Below the pieces are notes generated by a model. That model did no database searches. It was not told where the DNA came from and saw only the letters and a list, made by a program, of their open reading frames with translations. A DNA stretch of 64,000 nt from Rhabdophis nuchalis (lineage: Eukaryota > Chordata > Lepidosauria > Squamata > Natricidae), in NCBI GenBank assembly GCA_039707465.1, contig CM077643.1:376085919-376149918 (forward strand), read 5' to 3'. Of this stretch, positions 1 through 11,905 are shown piece after piece. The translations under genes were made by a program, and so were the position numbers. Positions within the stretch are counted from its first letter, which is position 1; the number at the start of each line of letters is the position of its first letter.

Positions 1-1139
1 CACAAATAGGTTGACTGTTAAGAGCCTGACATGTACTGCAGTGGAGGGGAAAAGGAAAGCCATTGTCAGGCAAATCAGTCTCTATCCCTTATTCAAAAAA
101 GCAGTGGAATGGAATTTGAAAGGATACAAATTGAAAGCAGCATTGCTCTGCATACAGATTTATAGTTAAATTGCTCGTTATTAATCATAGAATGTGAAGG
201 TGGAAAGGCTCTTGGAGATCACCTAACACAATTCTCTCCCACCAAAGGAACCCACTAGTTCAGCATATAATTCCTTATAAATCTGTGGCTCTATCTGCCT
301 GTAACATTTACTGGAGAGACAGGCAAATGACTGCTCCAAGCAACCACCTCTGCTATCAAGGAGTCAGGGTCCCCCAAAAGGAAAGGCAGTGAAAAACTCT
401 ACTCACTACAATTGGCGTTCATCTCCATAATTTGCCAGTAGGAAAGCAAAACCTTCCTGTTTCAAGGCCAGATGGTGCCACCGCTAATTTGTGATGGGGC
501 CAAGTCACTTTCAACACTGCTTCCTATTCTTCTTTAACCCACCATACAAAAAGAAAGCTTGTTATATACACCAAATCTCACGAGTTTGATGCTCACCTCA
601 AACTCTTTCTGAACTTCACACCTCATTTGCCAAAGTGACCTTGCCCCACACAAGTATCCTCCATAGGAAAGCATTCATCGCCTTCTCCATAGATTCAAGA
701 TATTTTGCTTCCAACCTGCACTGACGGTTCTAGCACTTTCATTAGACCTTGGGGGATCTTTCCAGCAAACTCATCCTACAATGATAATCTTAGGAATCAA
801 CAAGCATGGAAAATGTGAAGGCTTCCTAACCTTTTCTGCGGTAGATGGTGTCTATTTCATATTTTCACTATATAGGCAGTCTCTTGGAAGAATGGTTCAT
901 TGGTAGAGTGGAATTTTTTACACCAGTAAATTCGCCCAACAGTATCCAACTATAAATAAAAGGAACCCTTCTTCGCTCATCAAGCAACCCCCTTTCTACT
1001 ATCCAAATTGCTCTTTGCCCTTAGATCCTTCAGCCAGATCGCTTTTTCTGCGGGAACAACAGTGCCTCCTTGTCACAGACTCGACTCCAAGCCCCACTTA
1101 ACTTACCACGCTAAGATCCCCCTTCTATCCCTTAGATCC
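1..1139. other. non-coding flank, no recognised feature
   Basis: AT-rich sequence without a convincing long reading frame, RNA gene or repeat that I recognise. It grades into the CpG-rich region that follows and is probably upstream or intronic DNA of the gene whose CpG island lies next to it. Confidence 0.5.
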
Positions 1140-2350
1140 ACATTACTTCCCGGACCCCCTCCTCCTGCTTGCCTCCTCCCCCTTCCCCTCCACCCTCGCC
1201 TCCTCTGGGCCGCTCACGTTGCTGCCCCCTCGCCCTTCACACGCACAATTATATAATTCCCTTTGCCACCAAGCCCACAGCCACTTCGGCGCCACGCCCC
1301 CTTCCTTGCCCCCTCCCCAACCTCCAAACCCCTCCCTCCCCTAGTCACTCTTCGGGGGGCCTGCAGCTCTTCGCAGCCCACACGGCGCCGTTGCACCCCA
1401 CCTTTTCCCCGAGACCACCTGCACCGCGCCCCCTTCTTTGCATCCCCCCCCCGCTCCTCCTCCCGCCCAAAACGCACTTCTTCGCCTTCGTCCCGTTTTG
1501 CAGGCGCTCTGCACGCCTCTGCGCCCCGCCCCTTCCTCGACAGCCCCCCCTCCCCCAAATAAGAGAGCAACCCCAGCTTGGAACCCCACCTTCTTTCCCC
1601 CTGACAGCTGCCCCGGCGGCTCTCCTGCTGTCGCCTCCGTGGGGCGGACGGGCGGACGCGTTGACAGCCGCTTCGCCCCGGACCACCGCCGGCCTGCCTG
1701 CCTGCCTGCTTCTTAGCCGTCTCCCTCAGGCCGGGCCAAGGCCGCTGGGGGCGGCGTGAAAAGGAGGAGGAGGAGCGGTTGGCTGAGGCGCCTGAGCGCA
1801 GCTCCTGCAGGGGCCGGTTGGCGCTGGCGCTGCTGCTGGGGCCCCGGCTCCCGCTGTGGGCTCCTGGGCACCCGGGGCCCCCTGGCTGCAACTGTCCCTC
1901 TCCGGTGGCTCCTCCGGCTGCTCCTCCTCGGCTCTGGCTGGCTGGCTCGGGTGGGGACGGGGAGGAGCGGGAGGCGGGACCCAGCGGCCGAGTAAGCGCC
2001 GCCGCGGCGGGGGTGCGGAGAGAGAGAGAGAGAGAAAAGGGGAGTGGGAGAAATGGAGGCCGGCGCCGCGATTTTTGCCCCTTCCCCGTCTTAGCCGCGC
2101 GCCGCCATCTTGGGCATGGTGGCAGCTGGGGAGAGCTGCGAGCGGTGGCCGGAGCGAGAGCCGGCGGCGAGGCCGAAGGAGCGCCGCTGCCGCCCCCTAA
2201 CCTCTTCCACTCCCCCTCCGCGGAGCGCTCGCCTGCCTAGGTGGCCCTGCTGCGGGCGATCAGCCGCCGCACCGCGCTTGCAGCACAGGCGTCGACGGGG
2301 AGCGCAGGCAGGGCATGTGTGCGCTTTTGCAGACCGCGCTCCAGCCTTCA
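1140..2350. promoter_or_regulatory. CpG island, probable promoter/first exon of a host gene
   Basis: From about 1.14 kb the sequence turns C-rich and then strongly CpG-rich (densest about 1.6-2.35 kb). It has GC-box-like runs, GCC/CGG triplets and an AG run at about 2020-2035, in a window that is otherwise AT-rich. Open frames here are low-complexity (Pro/Arg/Gly/Ala) on both strands, as expected of GC-rich DNA, and I do not treat them as genes. No coding start or strong splice donor could be chosen, so the transcription direction is unknown. The only host exon I recognise downstream on the + strand is the COBL-like exon at 55.8 kb. Linking the island to it is conjecture. Confidence 0.75.
2101..2112 (-). 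promoter_or_regulatory. YY1-type site in the CpG island
   Basis: GCCGCCATCTTG on the + strand is CAAGATGGCGGC on the - strand, matching the well-known AAGATGGCGGC binding consensus of YY1. In vertebrate CpG-island promoters such sites usually lie just downstream of the transcription start, which supports a promoter here. A motif match alone does not prove binding. Confidence 0.5.
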
Positions 2351-4463
2351 TTCACCAGTCGCCTCCATCTGCCAGCCTGCCCCAGCCCGGTCCTCCCTCC
2401 AGATGCCGTCTGTTGGGCTACCCGTTTCTCCACCCACCCCACCCCACAACCCGTCCCCGAGCAGCAAAGCTGGCTCCAGTCTGTCTTTTTTAGCGAGTGC
2501 TTTTGCGTGTAGGTATTCTTAAGCACTTTCCCTGTTTATATTGCAAAATAAAATGGCCTCTCCAGTAAGATTGAACAGAAGAAATGTTTCGCCAAAACTG
2601 GCGGGGGCGGCGGTATTCCTTCACCTGTCTAATTTCTTCACGAAAAGCTGTTGCTGGTCTTGAAATAGCTGCGGTTGTGGTCCGCGGGAGACCTGGCAGC
2701 CTTAAAAGGAGGAATGCATCGACGGTGCTATTCTCCAAAAAGTGAAAAATACAAACCGTGCAAGTAAAACCAAGCCGAATAATTGTGCACGTGTTTACTT
2801 AGAAGTAAATCCCTTATGTTAAACGCATGTTGCATCCTACCAGGAGTCTTTGAAAGAAATAACAACGACTCGCTGAAGTTAACGTGGCTTAATTTTTTAC
2901 TAAATGTGCAAAGGTTTGTACTATTTATACATGAACCAGAGAAGCAATTTGGCTGTAACGTAGTCCAACATTACTCGCCAATGTGCTTAGTGAAACACAG
3001 AAGCGTAATGCTACCACGGGTTTATCTGTGAATGGCCTTTTATCTATTATCTGGCTCCAGTTAGCAACAGCTCCCGATGAAATGCCTTAGCCTATTGGGC
3101 TTTTTGTAAAGCCATCAAGTTTTGGCTCGTGCAGCAAACCTTTTGGATCTGAGTAGTTGTTCCTGCCTTTTCTTACAAGGTGATTGCAAAGTGTATCAGT
3201 CGAATCTTTACTGTTAATATTATATGTTCCACTTTACTATGCCCCACAGAAGCTTAGTAGATAAATACATGTCTTCTCCACGTTTATAAACTGGGGGGTA
3301 TGAAGCTTGAATTCAATCCTGGAGACCTCAAAAATTTATCAAACTATGTTGAATGTGACAAAAATGCAATTAATGTTTTAAAATATTAACTCCCTAATTG
3401 GTGAGTTATGTTAAACTTAAATGAACATGCAATTAGATCAAATTTGTGTCAATTCTGTAAAGAGTATACCTACCGTAGATTTTTTTGAATGCAACCCCAA
3501 TGTTTTTGCCATTTGGCCTGTGCTCATTGGAGGAAGCCAGAAGTTATCTTTATCTTCCCAATGAGGAATATCTTCTCTTGAAGGCACTATTTAAATTGGA
3601 CACAATCCCCCTCTGATAACAAATCAATTTCAGAATTTCTGCTTAGAGCAAATTATATCTTCAGGGCAACTCACATATCCTGTGTTGTGGGAACTTTTTT
3701 CTTATCTTTTTGTTCTGCTGTCACCACAGACCACTTGTCTGGTTTAGATAAAGTAACATAAATGGCAGGAATATGAGGAGATATGGGGCAGCATTGAAAT
3801 TTGATTAATCTGGTACAGTTTAGCTCTGTACCATAAGCTGCTTGTCTCCTGAGCCTAAAGCTGAGTAAATTGAGCCCAGTTTGGCAACAAGATTGAACTT
3901 TTGCTTGGTTGGCACTACAGTCACACCAGAACCTGATTGGTGGTTATTCCTCCGCTACTCCTCTGTTGCAGCCCCCCCTTTTTTTCTTATTGTACCCTTG
4001 TTACTCTGATGCTACAGAAATCAAAGGACAAGAACAGTTTGTTCCACTATAGGTCCCTATGAAAATTGTAGCAAGGGAAAAAAAACCTGATGGTTCAGCT
4101 TCATAGAAGCACAGTAGCATTCAGTTAAATAATGTAACTTCATTCCAAGACTATGTAGCAAGATTGAAGGGGAAAAAAGAAAGGGACCTCAGAGTACTGT
4201 GGGCAGGGGAATAAGTTTGCAAAGGCAGTGAAAAACATAAGGCAAAGAAAGCTCATTGGGTTAATTGGCATTTTTGAATCAACCACAAGTTTATTAAAAA
4301 TGCAGCTACCAATCATGAGAAACCATAATAACACGGTAGCGCAAGGTGAAATGGCCATTCAGGACAACAACCAGTCAATAAGGAGGAGGGGGCACATCAG
4401 ATTATCTAGCCAATTGGAGCTGGGTTGTCACTAGATTGAAATGAAGAACTGTGGGTCATCCAT
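2351..4463. other. non-coding, no recognised feature
   Basis: Short, unconvincing frames only. No tRNA, tandem repeat or transposon ends were recognised. Likely intronic or intergenic DNA downstream of the CpG island. Confidence 0.5.
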
Positions 4464-4905
4464 TTTTTAGGTTTAGGTTTTATTAGTTTTTTATACCGCC
4501 CTACTCCCGAAGGACTCAGGGCGGTGTACAGGCAAAGTAAAACAGATATATAAAAGTTTAAAAAGTTTTTAAAAAACATATTAAACAATTTGGCCTAAAA
4601 ATTAAAAAACCAAACAAATTAAAATTAATAAAAATTCGTAATTTAAAATTCATTTTTATGCCAGCCCGGCTTGTTGAAAAAAAAGGTTTTGAGAGCACGG
4701 CGGAAGGTGCGTAAGTCAGGGATAGTTCTTAATTCCGGGAGCAATTCGTTCCAGAGGACAGGTGCTCCCATGGAGAAGGCTCTCCCCCTGGGTGTTGCCA
4801 GTCGACATTGTTTAGCTGATGGCACCATGAGGAGACCCTCTCTATGGGAACGTACTGGCCGGTGGGAGGCTCTTGGTGGCAGAAGGCGATTTTGTAAGTA
4901 TTTTG
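4464..4905 (-). mobile_element. L2-clade LINE, 5'-truncated 3' end
   Basis: On the - strand a frame ending near 4660 carries the conserved C-terminal tail of the L2-type ORF2 (RPVRSHREGLL, ATPRGRAFS, LWNELLPELRT). The 3' UTR follows, with the typical 'ACCGCCCTGAGTCC' box seen reversed at 4495-4530. Only the last ~90 codons and the UTR remain, as expected of incomplete target-primed reverse transcription. A close relative lies at 55187-55612. Both form a subfamily distinct from the long L2 copies, with MVPSAKQCRLAT in place of RVPSTRLCQRAT. Confidence 0.8.
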
Positions 4906-5020
4906 AAGGGTTTAGGATGGAAAAAAGGAAAACATAAATGAGGAGAGAATTTTTGACAGGCTGTAGTAAGTGATTATTTTCTGAGCTAGGTGGCCCATAA
5001 CAGGGCAAGCAGAAAGTCTA

Positions 5021-5062
5021 TTTTATTTATTTATTTATTTATTTTTATTTATTTATTTATTT
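5021..5062. repeat. (TTTA)n microsatellite
   Basis: About ten copies of a TTTA/ATTT unit with one interruption. Confidence 0.9.
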
Positions 5063-6372
5063 TCTTCCTAGAAAGTAAGGATCACACTGAGTTTTGCTAT
5101 GTGACAATTAAAAATAGGTTTTAAGCAGGTGCTTACTGCTACAAAATACCTGTAGCTAATGCATATTAGCATAGCCTAAAATTAAAATAATTCCTAACCC
5201 TATCTTCAAGACAGAAAATGCCTTGATACCTCATGCCACAGCCTCCCACAGACCTGCCTTCCCACCTACATCTCTCAAAGTCTTTTCTATCAGTTCATTT
5301 CTATTGTTTGAATATGACTTGGAAAGAGATGCCCAGTGTTATCATCCTTTGATTGGCATATCTGATGCCTAATAATCTGTGGACCATATCAAGTCCCTTT
5401 GCAATTTTGATAAGTCAACCATTTTGTTGAATGATATTTCTAATAGAGGCCAGAGAAAATTCTCTATTTGTTCTGTCCATTGTCATTAAATGAAACAAAA
5501 TAAATTCTTCAGAAATATTTTCAAAGTAGAAAAGAACTTAGGAGAAACTCTTATGGGTCAAGTGTAGCTTACTTAATTGTAAGCTGCCGAGGGATGAATC
5601 CTGCCTTTAATTCCTCACTTCTTAGTCTGCATAAAATTTCAAAAGAATACTTTGCAAAGGGGCATCCTTTATAAAGTTAGTATTGTTAAAGGAAAGTTGT
5701 GATCTTGAGAAATTTTTGGAGAAACCCAATCAAATCATCCATATAATTTATCTTGTCACAAATTTGCAAGAGAATTGCAAAAAGATCTTCCACCTTGGAT
5801 TAATTGTTTAGTAGTCTGAAACTCTAGTTTAGTCCCATTTGATGATATTTCTCTCACATGACATTTGCCACTTAAGCCATCTGTTGGCAAAAAAAGTGAA
5901 TCACCCAGAGATTTACTTGTCCACAATGAATATTCAAAGCCACACTATCAGCCACTTAAATCCTAAAATTGCACCAGACATAATCCACCATAAAATGACT
6001 TCATACATGCACTTCATATACTAGAGGTTCATGATGGTTAACTTGTGTTCCTCATGATGCACATAAATATATAAAATACTGATACAAACAGAAGTGTGTA
6101 AATTTAATAAGTGATCTTTAAAATCCAAAGATTCCAAGTAGCCATTATATAACAAAACATACCCTTTCTGAATCAAAGCAATGTTAAGCAAAGGGGAAAC
6201 ATTGCATATATATCAAGAGTAATATTATTTATTATATATATATGTTGCCCAACTCCCAGTGACTCTGGATAGTTTGCAAATTATTAAAAACATTAGAAAC
6301 AAGGAAATAACACAAAATGGAACAAAGATGGTAGAAATAACAAACCCAAAAGAGAGCAAAGAAACAAGCAAA
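5063..6372. other. non-coding; faint old LINE tail at 6235-6330
   Basis: AT-rich sequence without recognisable genes. Near 6235-6330 a 'TATGTTGCCCAACTCCCAGTGACTCTGG' type stretch (seen here only in part) resembles an old reversed LINE 3' tail. It is too diverged to assign to a family. Confidence 0.4.
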
Positions 6373-6391
6373 GGCTTTACTGAAACTTGTT

Positions 6392-7099
6392 TGTTTTTTT
6401 CAAAAACATTTTGTAGGAAAAGGATATAAGGTATTATTAAGACATTTTGAGGACATCCATGTCGGAGGTGTTGGCCCCTTCCGAGGCTTCATACAAAAAA
6501 AACAATACAATAATTTTTCCATTTCTCTACAAAGTGGAGTGAGATACATACATATATCATTTCCCAACTTCATGCAATCATTTATTTCTATAAACATCCA
6601 GATAAGAGTTACTATATAATAGAAAGTCATTTGTGAGATCTGAGTCTTTTAGCTATTGCATCTTCTCCCCTCCAGCGTGGCCCCTCCCGCTCCCCCATTT
6701 TCATCCTCCAGGATTGAGGAATGTTTTTTAAGAAAGGCTTCCGCCTCTGCAATTGTTTTAATTCTTACTCTCCCCCCCCTCCCAGAACACTAACATTCCT
6801 TCGGGCATCGACCACCTGAACCACACCCCTTTTTTATATAATCTTTTGGATAAGAAGGAGTACTTCCTTCTTATCTCTCGAATCTTTTTTGGGATCTGTT
6901 TCAGAATGGCAACTTCGCTCTGTTGATATATCAAGCGACCGTCTCTCTGTGCTCTCAGGATCTCATCCCTTGTCGACCTTCTTACAAATTTAATATGTAT
7001 CTCTCTGGGTACTTCATTTATTCTGGCATATGCTGAGTTAATTCTATAAATCAAATCAATGTCCCCCCAAATATCTTCTTTGCTCTTTTTAGTATAGTC
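6392..7099 (-). mobile_element. 5'-truncated L1-like ORF1-only element (HAL1-like)
   Basis: Flanked by a perfect 19-bp target duplication, GGCTTTACTGAAACTTGTT, at 6373-6391 and 7100-7118. It reads on the - strand. The left end has a short T-run, the complement of the poly-A. The body encodes the C-terminal half of an L1-type ORF1 protein (INEVPREIHIKFVRRSTR, then ILKQIPKKIREIRRKYSF and MPEGMLVFWEGG). This passes directly into the 3' tail shared with the copies at 44206-44879 and 51747-53729, with no ORF2 sequence between. A frameshift near the C terminus makes the frame end early. The long target duplication, T-run and 5' truncation show L1-type target-primed insertion. Confidence 0.85.
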
Positions 7100-7563
7100 G
7101 GCTTTACTGAAACTTGTTAAGGTAACATTAAGTACAAGGCACACTAGTCCATATTATGGAATCTAATACCAATAATCTTTCTGTTCTAGACATTTGTAAC
7201 TATTCATTTCATTATTATTCACTTTGCCTCTTATCGAGACCCACATACATCCAAAATATCAGATGTGTATGCAAATATTTATAGATTTTCAATGTATTAT
7301 TTCTGTTTTAAAGATTTCTAGAACAAATAGTGCTTGGACTTTGGAGATCACTTGATTTCTTTTTATCTTTTTATCTTGTATTTTTTTGCTGTATGCTAGA
7401 ACTACTTTTGGGATTTTTGCAGCTGCATACTATGGACATGTTCAGTTTGTAATTTGGCAAGGCTCACAGATCCTTTTAAGATTTTCTCCTGCGCATGGCC
7501 CTCCTGAGCTCATTTTTCGCTGGCAGAGCACTTGGGCCACTACAGGTGACCCCAACATAAGTA

Positions 7564-8726
7564 CCGTATTTTTCGGAGTATAAGACGCACCCAAGTTTTG
7601 AAGAGGCACTTTTTTAAAAAAGTAGGTAGGTAGATAGAGGGATAGAGAGGGAGAGAAAGAGAGAGAAATATAGTAGGTAGGTAGGTAGGTAGGGAGAGAG
7701 ATAGTGTAGATAGGTAGGTAGGTAGGTAGGTAGAGGGGGAGAGAGAGAGAGAGAGAAATACAGTAGGTAGGTAGGGAGACAGAGTGTGTAGTTAGGTAGG
7801 TAGATAGATAAAGGGATAGGGAGAGAGAGAGAGAGAAATACAGTAGGTAGGTAAGTAGGGAGACATAGTGTGTGTAGATAGATAAGTAGGTAGAGGGATA
7901 GAGAGAGAAATAGAGAGAGAAATACAGTAGATAGGGGGAGAGAGAATAGGTATATAGGTAGATAGAGGGGAGAGAGAGAAATACAGTAGGTAGGTAGGTA
8001 GGGAGAGAGAGAGTGTAGATATGTAGGTAGGTAGAGGGATAGAGAGAGAGAGAAATAGAGAGAGAGTCAGAGACAGAGACAGAGAGAGAGAGAGAAATAC
8101 AGTAGATAGGGAGAGAGAGAGAGTAGGTAGGTAGGTACGTAGATGTTTCCAGGTGTACTTACCTATGTGCTGGAGAAGGAAATCACTGACCACCTTTGGA
8201 ACAAATCTTTGTTTCTGCAGGCACAGTGCTTGACCAAGGTAATTCTCATCAATCACTCTAAACAGCTTACCAAAAGAGAGAAAAAAAACCTTTTTGCACT
8301 GTGCAAACCTCTCCCAAACAGCCCGTTTTTTTCCAAATAAAAGGCATTAATAGCCTTGGGGGGGGGGACTTGCAGAGTGCTCCTGGGAGGGGTTGGGGGG
8401 GGTGCAAAATGAGGAAAAATGGCCCGTTTGTTTCGTGAAAACGGACCATTTTTGGGTCAACAAATAGCATGCATAGCCTTATGGAGGCTTATAGTGTGTT
8501 GCTGGGGGCTGGGGGCAAAAACACCCTGTTTTTTTGCTCATTTCTGCCCTTCCCAGCCCCCAGGAGCTCTCTGGAAGCCGCCATAAGGGTATGCGCACAG
8601 CCATTTTGGTGAAGGGGCGGAGTTTCAGGAGGCAAAAAAATGCTGTATTCGATGTATAAGAGGCACCCAGATTTTCAGCCTCTTTTTAGAGGAAAAAAGG
8701 TGCGTCTTATACTCTGAAAAATACGG
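7564..8726. mobile_element. TA-flanked MITE with GTAG/GA-rich interior
   Basis: Terminal inverted repeats start CCGTATTTTTCGGAGTATAA at the left, and the complementary form closes the right end at 8726 with few mismatches (about 28 bp in all). The dinucleotide TA flanks both ends (7562-7563, 8727-8728), suggesting a Tc1/mariner-type target. There is no transposase frame. The interior is dominated by GTAG and GAGA microsatellite (about 7620-8140), followed by unique GC-richer sequence. Family assignment rests on the TA flanks only. Confidence 0.7.
7620..8140. repeat. compound (GTAG)n/(GA)n microsatellite
   Basis: Blocks of GTAG/GATA repeats alternate with GAGAGA blocks in a higher-order pattern: GTAG block, GAGA block, 'AAATACAGTAG', repeated about every 100 bp. 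The reverse strand reads as a low-complexity Leu/Ser frame that is not a gene. Confidence 0.9.
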
Positions 8727-9330
8727 TAATGTTGAGCTGGCCACACCCACCCAGTCTCCAAGGTCAAACACAACCCTGATGTGGCCTTCAATTAAATTCA
8801 GTTTGACATCCCTGCTCTAGCATGTTGAAGACCCACTAATGTACGCTTGTTCTATAGAACCACTCTTCATCCTTCTAAAAGTAGCATAGCCCAGTGAAAT
8901 TTTTTATCATTTTTTCTACTAAATCATATAGATATATCTAAAAATCATGTATATTTTCTCATGTTTAAAATAGAATCTCTTGGGAGATTAATTCAAATGT
9001 TTTTTTTTCTGAAATCAAGATACACCATTCTACAATGGAATAGTAGCAATGCTGATAAGAGTAATCATACACAGACTGAAATAACATTTATGATTGTCTA
9101 AAGAGGGATTCAAAGAAGCTGTTAAATTGATGACCTGAAACTGAGTAGCTATCCTACTACTCACATGTCATTTGTGCTTATGCAAAGAAAGTAAATATGT
9201 TTTTAGCATTAGTTATCATATTAAAAAATATACTAATGAAACTCCAGAAGACTTGTTAAAAGCCAAGAATTCAATATAGCAGAATTAAAAAAAACACTTC
9301 TTTTTATCCACCAACTCTCTTTAAGAATAG
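8727..9330. other. non-coding, one MITE end at 8745-8822
   Basis: At 8745-8822 the words 'AAGGTCAAACACAACC' and 'CAGTTTGACATCCCTG' match the right part of the hAT-type MITE at 36630-36974, so a relic of that family lies beside the TA-flanked MITE. The rest is AT-rich without recognisable features. Confidence 0.5.
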
Positions 9331-11614
9331 ATAATAATAATAATAATAATAATAATAAATTTTTATTTGTAGCCCGCTCTCTCTCCCCAGAGGGACTCGA
9401 GGCGGGGCACAGGAAAATTAAAAAACAATAAACACAAACAGAATACATAATTTAAAATCACAATTAAACAAATCCTGCGCTAAAAACATCTATAAAAACT
9501 AAAAACTGTCCCTAAAACCCCTTAACACTACAAATAATTAAAATTACCCTAAAACCCCAGGACAGGGAGGCTATCCCAAGCCGGCCAGATGGAAAAAGTA
9601 GGTTTTCAATTTGAGACGGAAGGAGCGGAGGTCCGTGGTCGTCCTAATATCGGGGGGAAGGTCGTTCCAGAGGGCCGGGCCCGCCACAGAGAGAGCCCTT
9701 CCCCTGGGTGTCGCCCGCTGACACAGTCTAGTGGACGGCACCCGGAGAAGCCCCGCTCTGTGGGAGCGAATCGGCCGTGAGGATGTATGGGGCAGGATCC
9801 GATCCTGCAGATAGCTAGGTCCCGAGCCATGGAGCGCTTTAAAGATGATAATTAACACCTTGAAGCGCACCCGGAAGACGACAGGTAGCCAGTGCAGCTC
9901 GCGTAAGAGCGGTGTTACATGGGTGGACCTTGCGGTCCCCATAATTGCTCGCGCGGCTGCATTCTGGACTAGCTGAAGCCTCCGGGTGCACCTCAAGGGC
10001 AGCCCCATGTAGAGAGAGTTACAATAGTCCAGTCGGGATGTCACGAGAGCATGAGTGACTGTGCGAAGGGCGTCCCGATCCAATAGGGGGCGCAATTGGC
10101 GAACCAGGCGAACCTGGTAAAACGCCCTCCTGGCCACGGCTGTCACTTGATCTTCCATGGACAGCCGGGCATCCAGGAGGACACTCAAATTGCGCGCCCC
10201 ATCCACAGGGGCAAGATGTTCGCCCCCTATGGCCAGCGATGGAGTGAGCTGGTTGAATCGGGCAGCCGGAAACCACAGCCACTCGGTCTTGGTCGGGTTG
10301 AGCCTGAGTCCGTTACTTCCCATCCAGATCCGTACAGCTTCCAGGCACTGGCACATCACCGCTACGGCATCGTTGGGGTGGTTTGGGGTAGAAATGTACA
10401 GCTGTGTATCATCAGCGTACAGATGGTACTCTACCCCAAAACCACGGATGATCTCACCCAGCGGCTTCATGTATGTGTTGAACAGGAGGGGCGAGAGGAC
10501 CGACCCCTGAGGCACCCCACATGCGAGGGGTCTCGCGGTCGACCTCTGCCCCCCTGCCAACACAAATTGCGATCGGCCAGAGAGGTAGGAGGAGAACCAC
10601 CGTAAAACGGTGCCTCCCACCCCCAACCCCCCCAGCCGATGCAATAGGATACCATGGTCGATGGTATCGAAAGCTGCCGAGAGGTCTAATAGGACCAGGA
10701 TGGAGGAACAACCCCCATCTCTGGCCCTCCAGAGATCATCGACCAACGCGACCAATGCCGTCTCGGTGCTATGCCCGGCCGAAAGCCGGACTGGCGCGGA
10801 TCTAGATAATCAACTTCCTCCAGGTGACGGGGAAACTGTTGTGCCACCACGCTCTCGACAACCTTCGCCAAAAAGGGAAGGTTGGAGACTGGACGGTAGT
10901 TGTTCAAAAGAGCTGGATCCAAAGAGGGCTTCTTAAGGAGGGGCCTCACCATCGCTTCTTTTAGGGAAGCAGGCAAGGCACCCTCACTCAAGGATGCGTT
11001 GACAACCTCTTGGAGCCAGCCTCGTGTCACCTCCCAGGATGCCAGTACAAGCCAGGAGGGACACGGGTCCAATAAACATGTGGTGGCTCGCAGTCGCCCA
11101 CGTAACCTGTCCATATCCTCGGAAGTAACGGAGTCAAACTCCTCCCAAACAAGATCTCTCTCGTGGCATCCCACTGGGCCATGAATGGGGGCTAGCTCGT
11201 TCTGTATCTGAGCGATTTTCTCCTGCAGAAAAGTCACAAATTCCTCTGCTCTACCCTGTAACGGGGCTTCCCGCACCCTCTGTTGAAGGAGGGAGCGGGT
11301 CACCCTAAACAGGGCGGCAGGGCGGTTTTCTGCGGATGCTATGAGAGTAGCACAATGGTGACGTTTGGCCACTCTCAGCGCCACAATGTAAGTCCGTAAC
11401 TGGGCTCTTACCTGTGTCCGGTCAGATTCAGATCGAGTAGACCTCCATCTTCTCTCTAGGCATCTCTTGCGGCGTTTCATCACCCTCAGCTCCTCGGAAA
11501 ACCAAGGAGCCAGGGTGTTTCGCCGCCGCAAGAGAGGCCGCAAGGGCGCGACCCGATCCAAGGCTCCCGTGGTCGCAGTATTCCATGCGGCCACGAGGTC
11601 CTCCATCGGGGCGC
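9331..11614 (-). mobile_element. L2-clade LINE, 5'-truncated, 2.3 kb
   Basis: Reverse-strand L2 copy. It has an (AAT)n tail at 9331-9357, a 3' UTR with the conserved 'GCCCCGCCTCGAGTCC' box (complement near 9395-9412), and ORF2 from the end of the endonuclease through the reverse transcriptase. Homology with the copy at 47.3-51.5 kb stops abruptly at about 11614, where the endonuclease has been cut off. It lacks the N-terminal half of ORF2 and any 5' UTR. Confidence 0.9.
9571..11614 (-). pseudogene. L2 ORF2 reverse transcriptase, one frameshift
   Basis: The - strand reads from the linker after the endonuclease (PMEDLVAAWNTATTGALDRV) through RT motifs: NNYRPVSNLPFLAKVVESVV, LLDLSAAFDTIDH (first catalytic Asp), QGSVLSPLLFNTYMKPLG and YHLYADDTQLYIS (YADD catalytic pair). 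It ends in the CR1/L2-type C-terminal domain (SRLDYCNSLYMGLP). Relative to the other copies one G is missing in the run near 10770 (GCCCGGCCG against GCCCGGGCCG). The frame therefore breaks just before the motif-A block and resumes in the next frame. Otherwise the protein is open, so the copy is fairly young but inactive. Confidence 0.88.
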
Positions 11615-11737
11615 ATACAGAACATCCATTCTTAAAGTACAAATACAGATTTTAAGAATACTAAATGGAAACCTATCCTTGCTATTCAAAGTCCCATTGA
11701 GTTCATGGTTTTACTCCCTATCCTAGTATAATTAGAA

Positions 11738-11905
11738 TAATGATGATTTATTGAATTTTTATGCTGCCAAATATTTCCAGGCTCATGCAAGCTTACAGCA
11801 AAGATACAACATAATAAAACACCCACAAAAAATATCCCATATCCCCAAACAACATAATACACAATATTATATGCATAGGAACAAAATCCAGTAAATTACA
11901 GTGAC
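11738..11905 (-). mobile_element. old L2-like 3' tail fragment
   Basis: 'ATTTATTGAATTTTTATGCTGCC' (quoted in part) is the diverged complement of the usual L2 3' end, in which GGCGGYATATAAATTxAATAAA precedes the tail. The copy is degraded, with no coding part. Confidence 0.45.

Noticed and set aside
1169..2500. Several 80-225 codon frames on both strands in the GC-rich region
   Set aside because: Low-complexity Pro/Arg/Gly/Ser translations overlapping on both strands, as CpG islands produce by chance. No domain recognised.
7792..8256. 154-codon Leu/Ser-rich frame on the - strand
   Set aside because: It is the translation of the GTAG/GA microsatellite inside a MITE.
7564..8726. Regular repeats considered as a CRISPR array
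   Set aside because: Units are 4-bp microsatellite blocks without fixed-length repeats and unique spacers, and the genome is eukaryotic.
10096..10605. 169-codon + strand frame opposite the L2 reverse transcriptase (also at 50214-50723 on the - strand)
   Set aside because: Antisense shadow of L2 ORF2. It recurs only because the L2 copies are similar.
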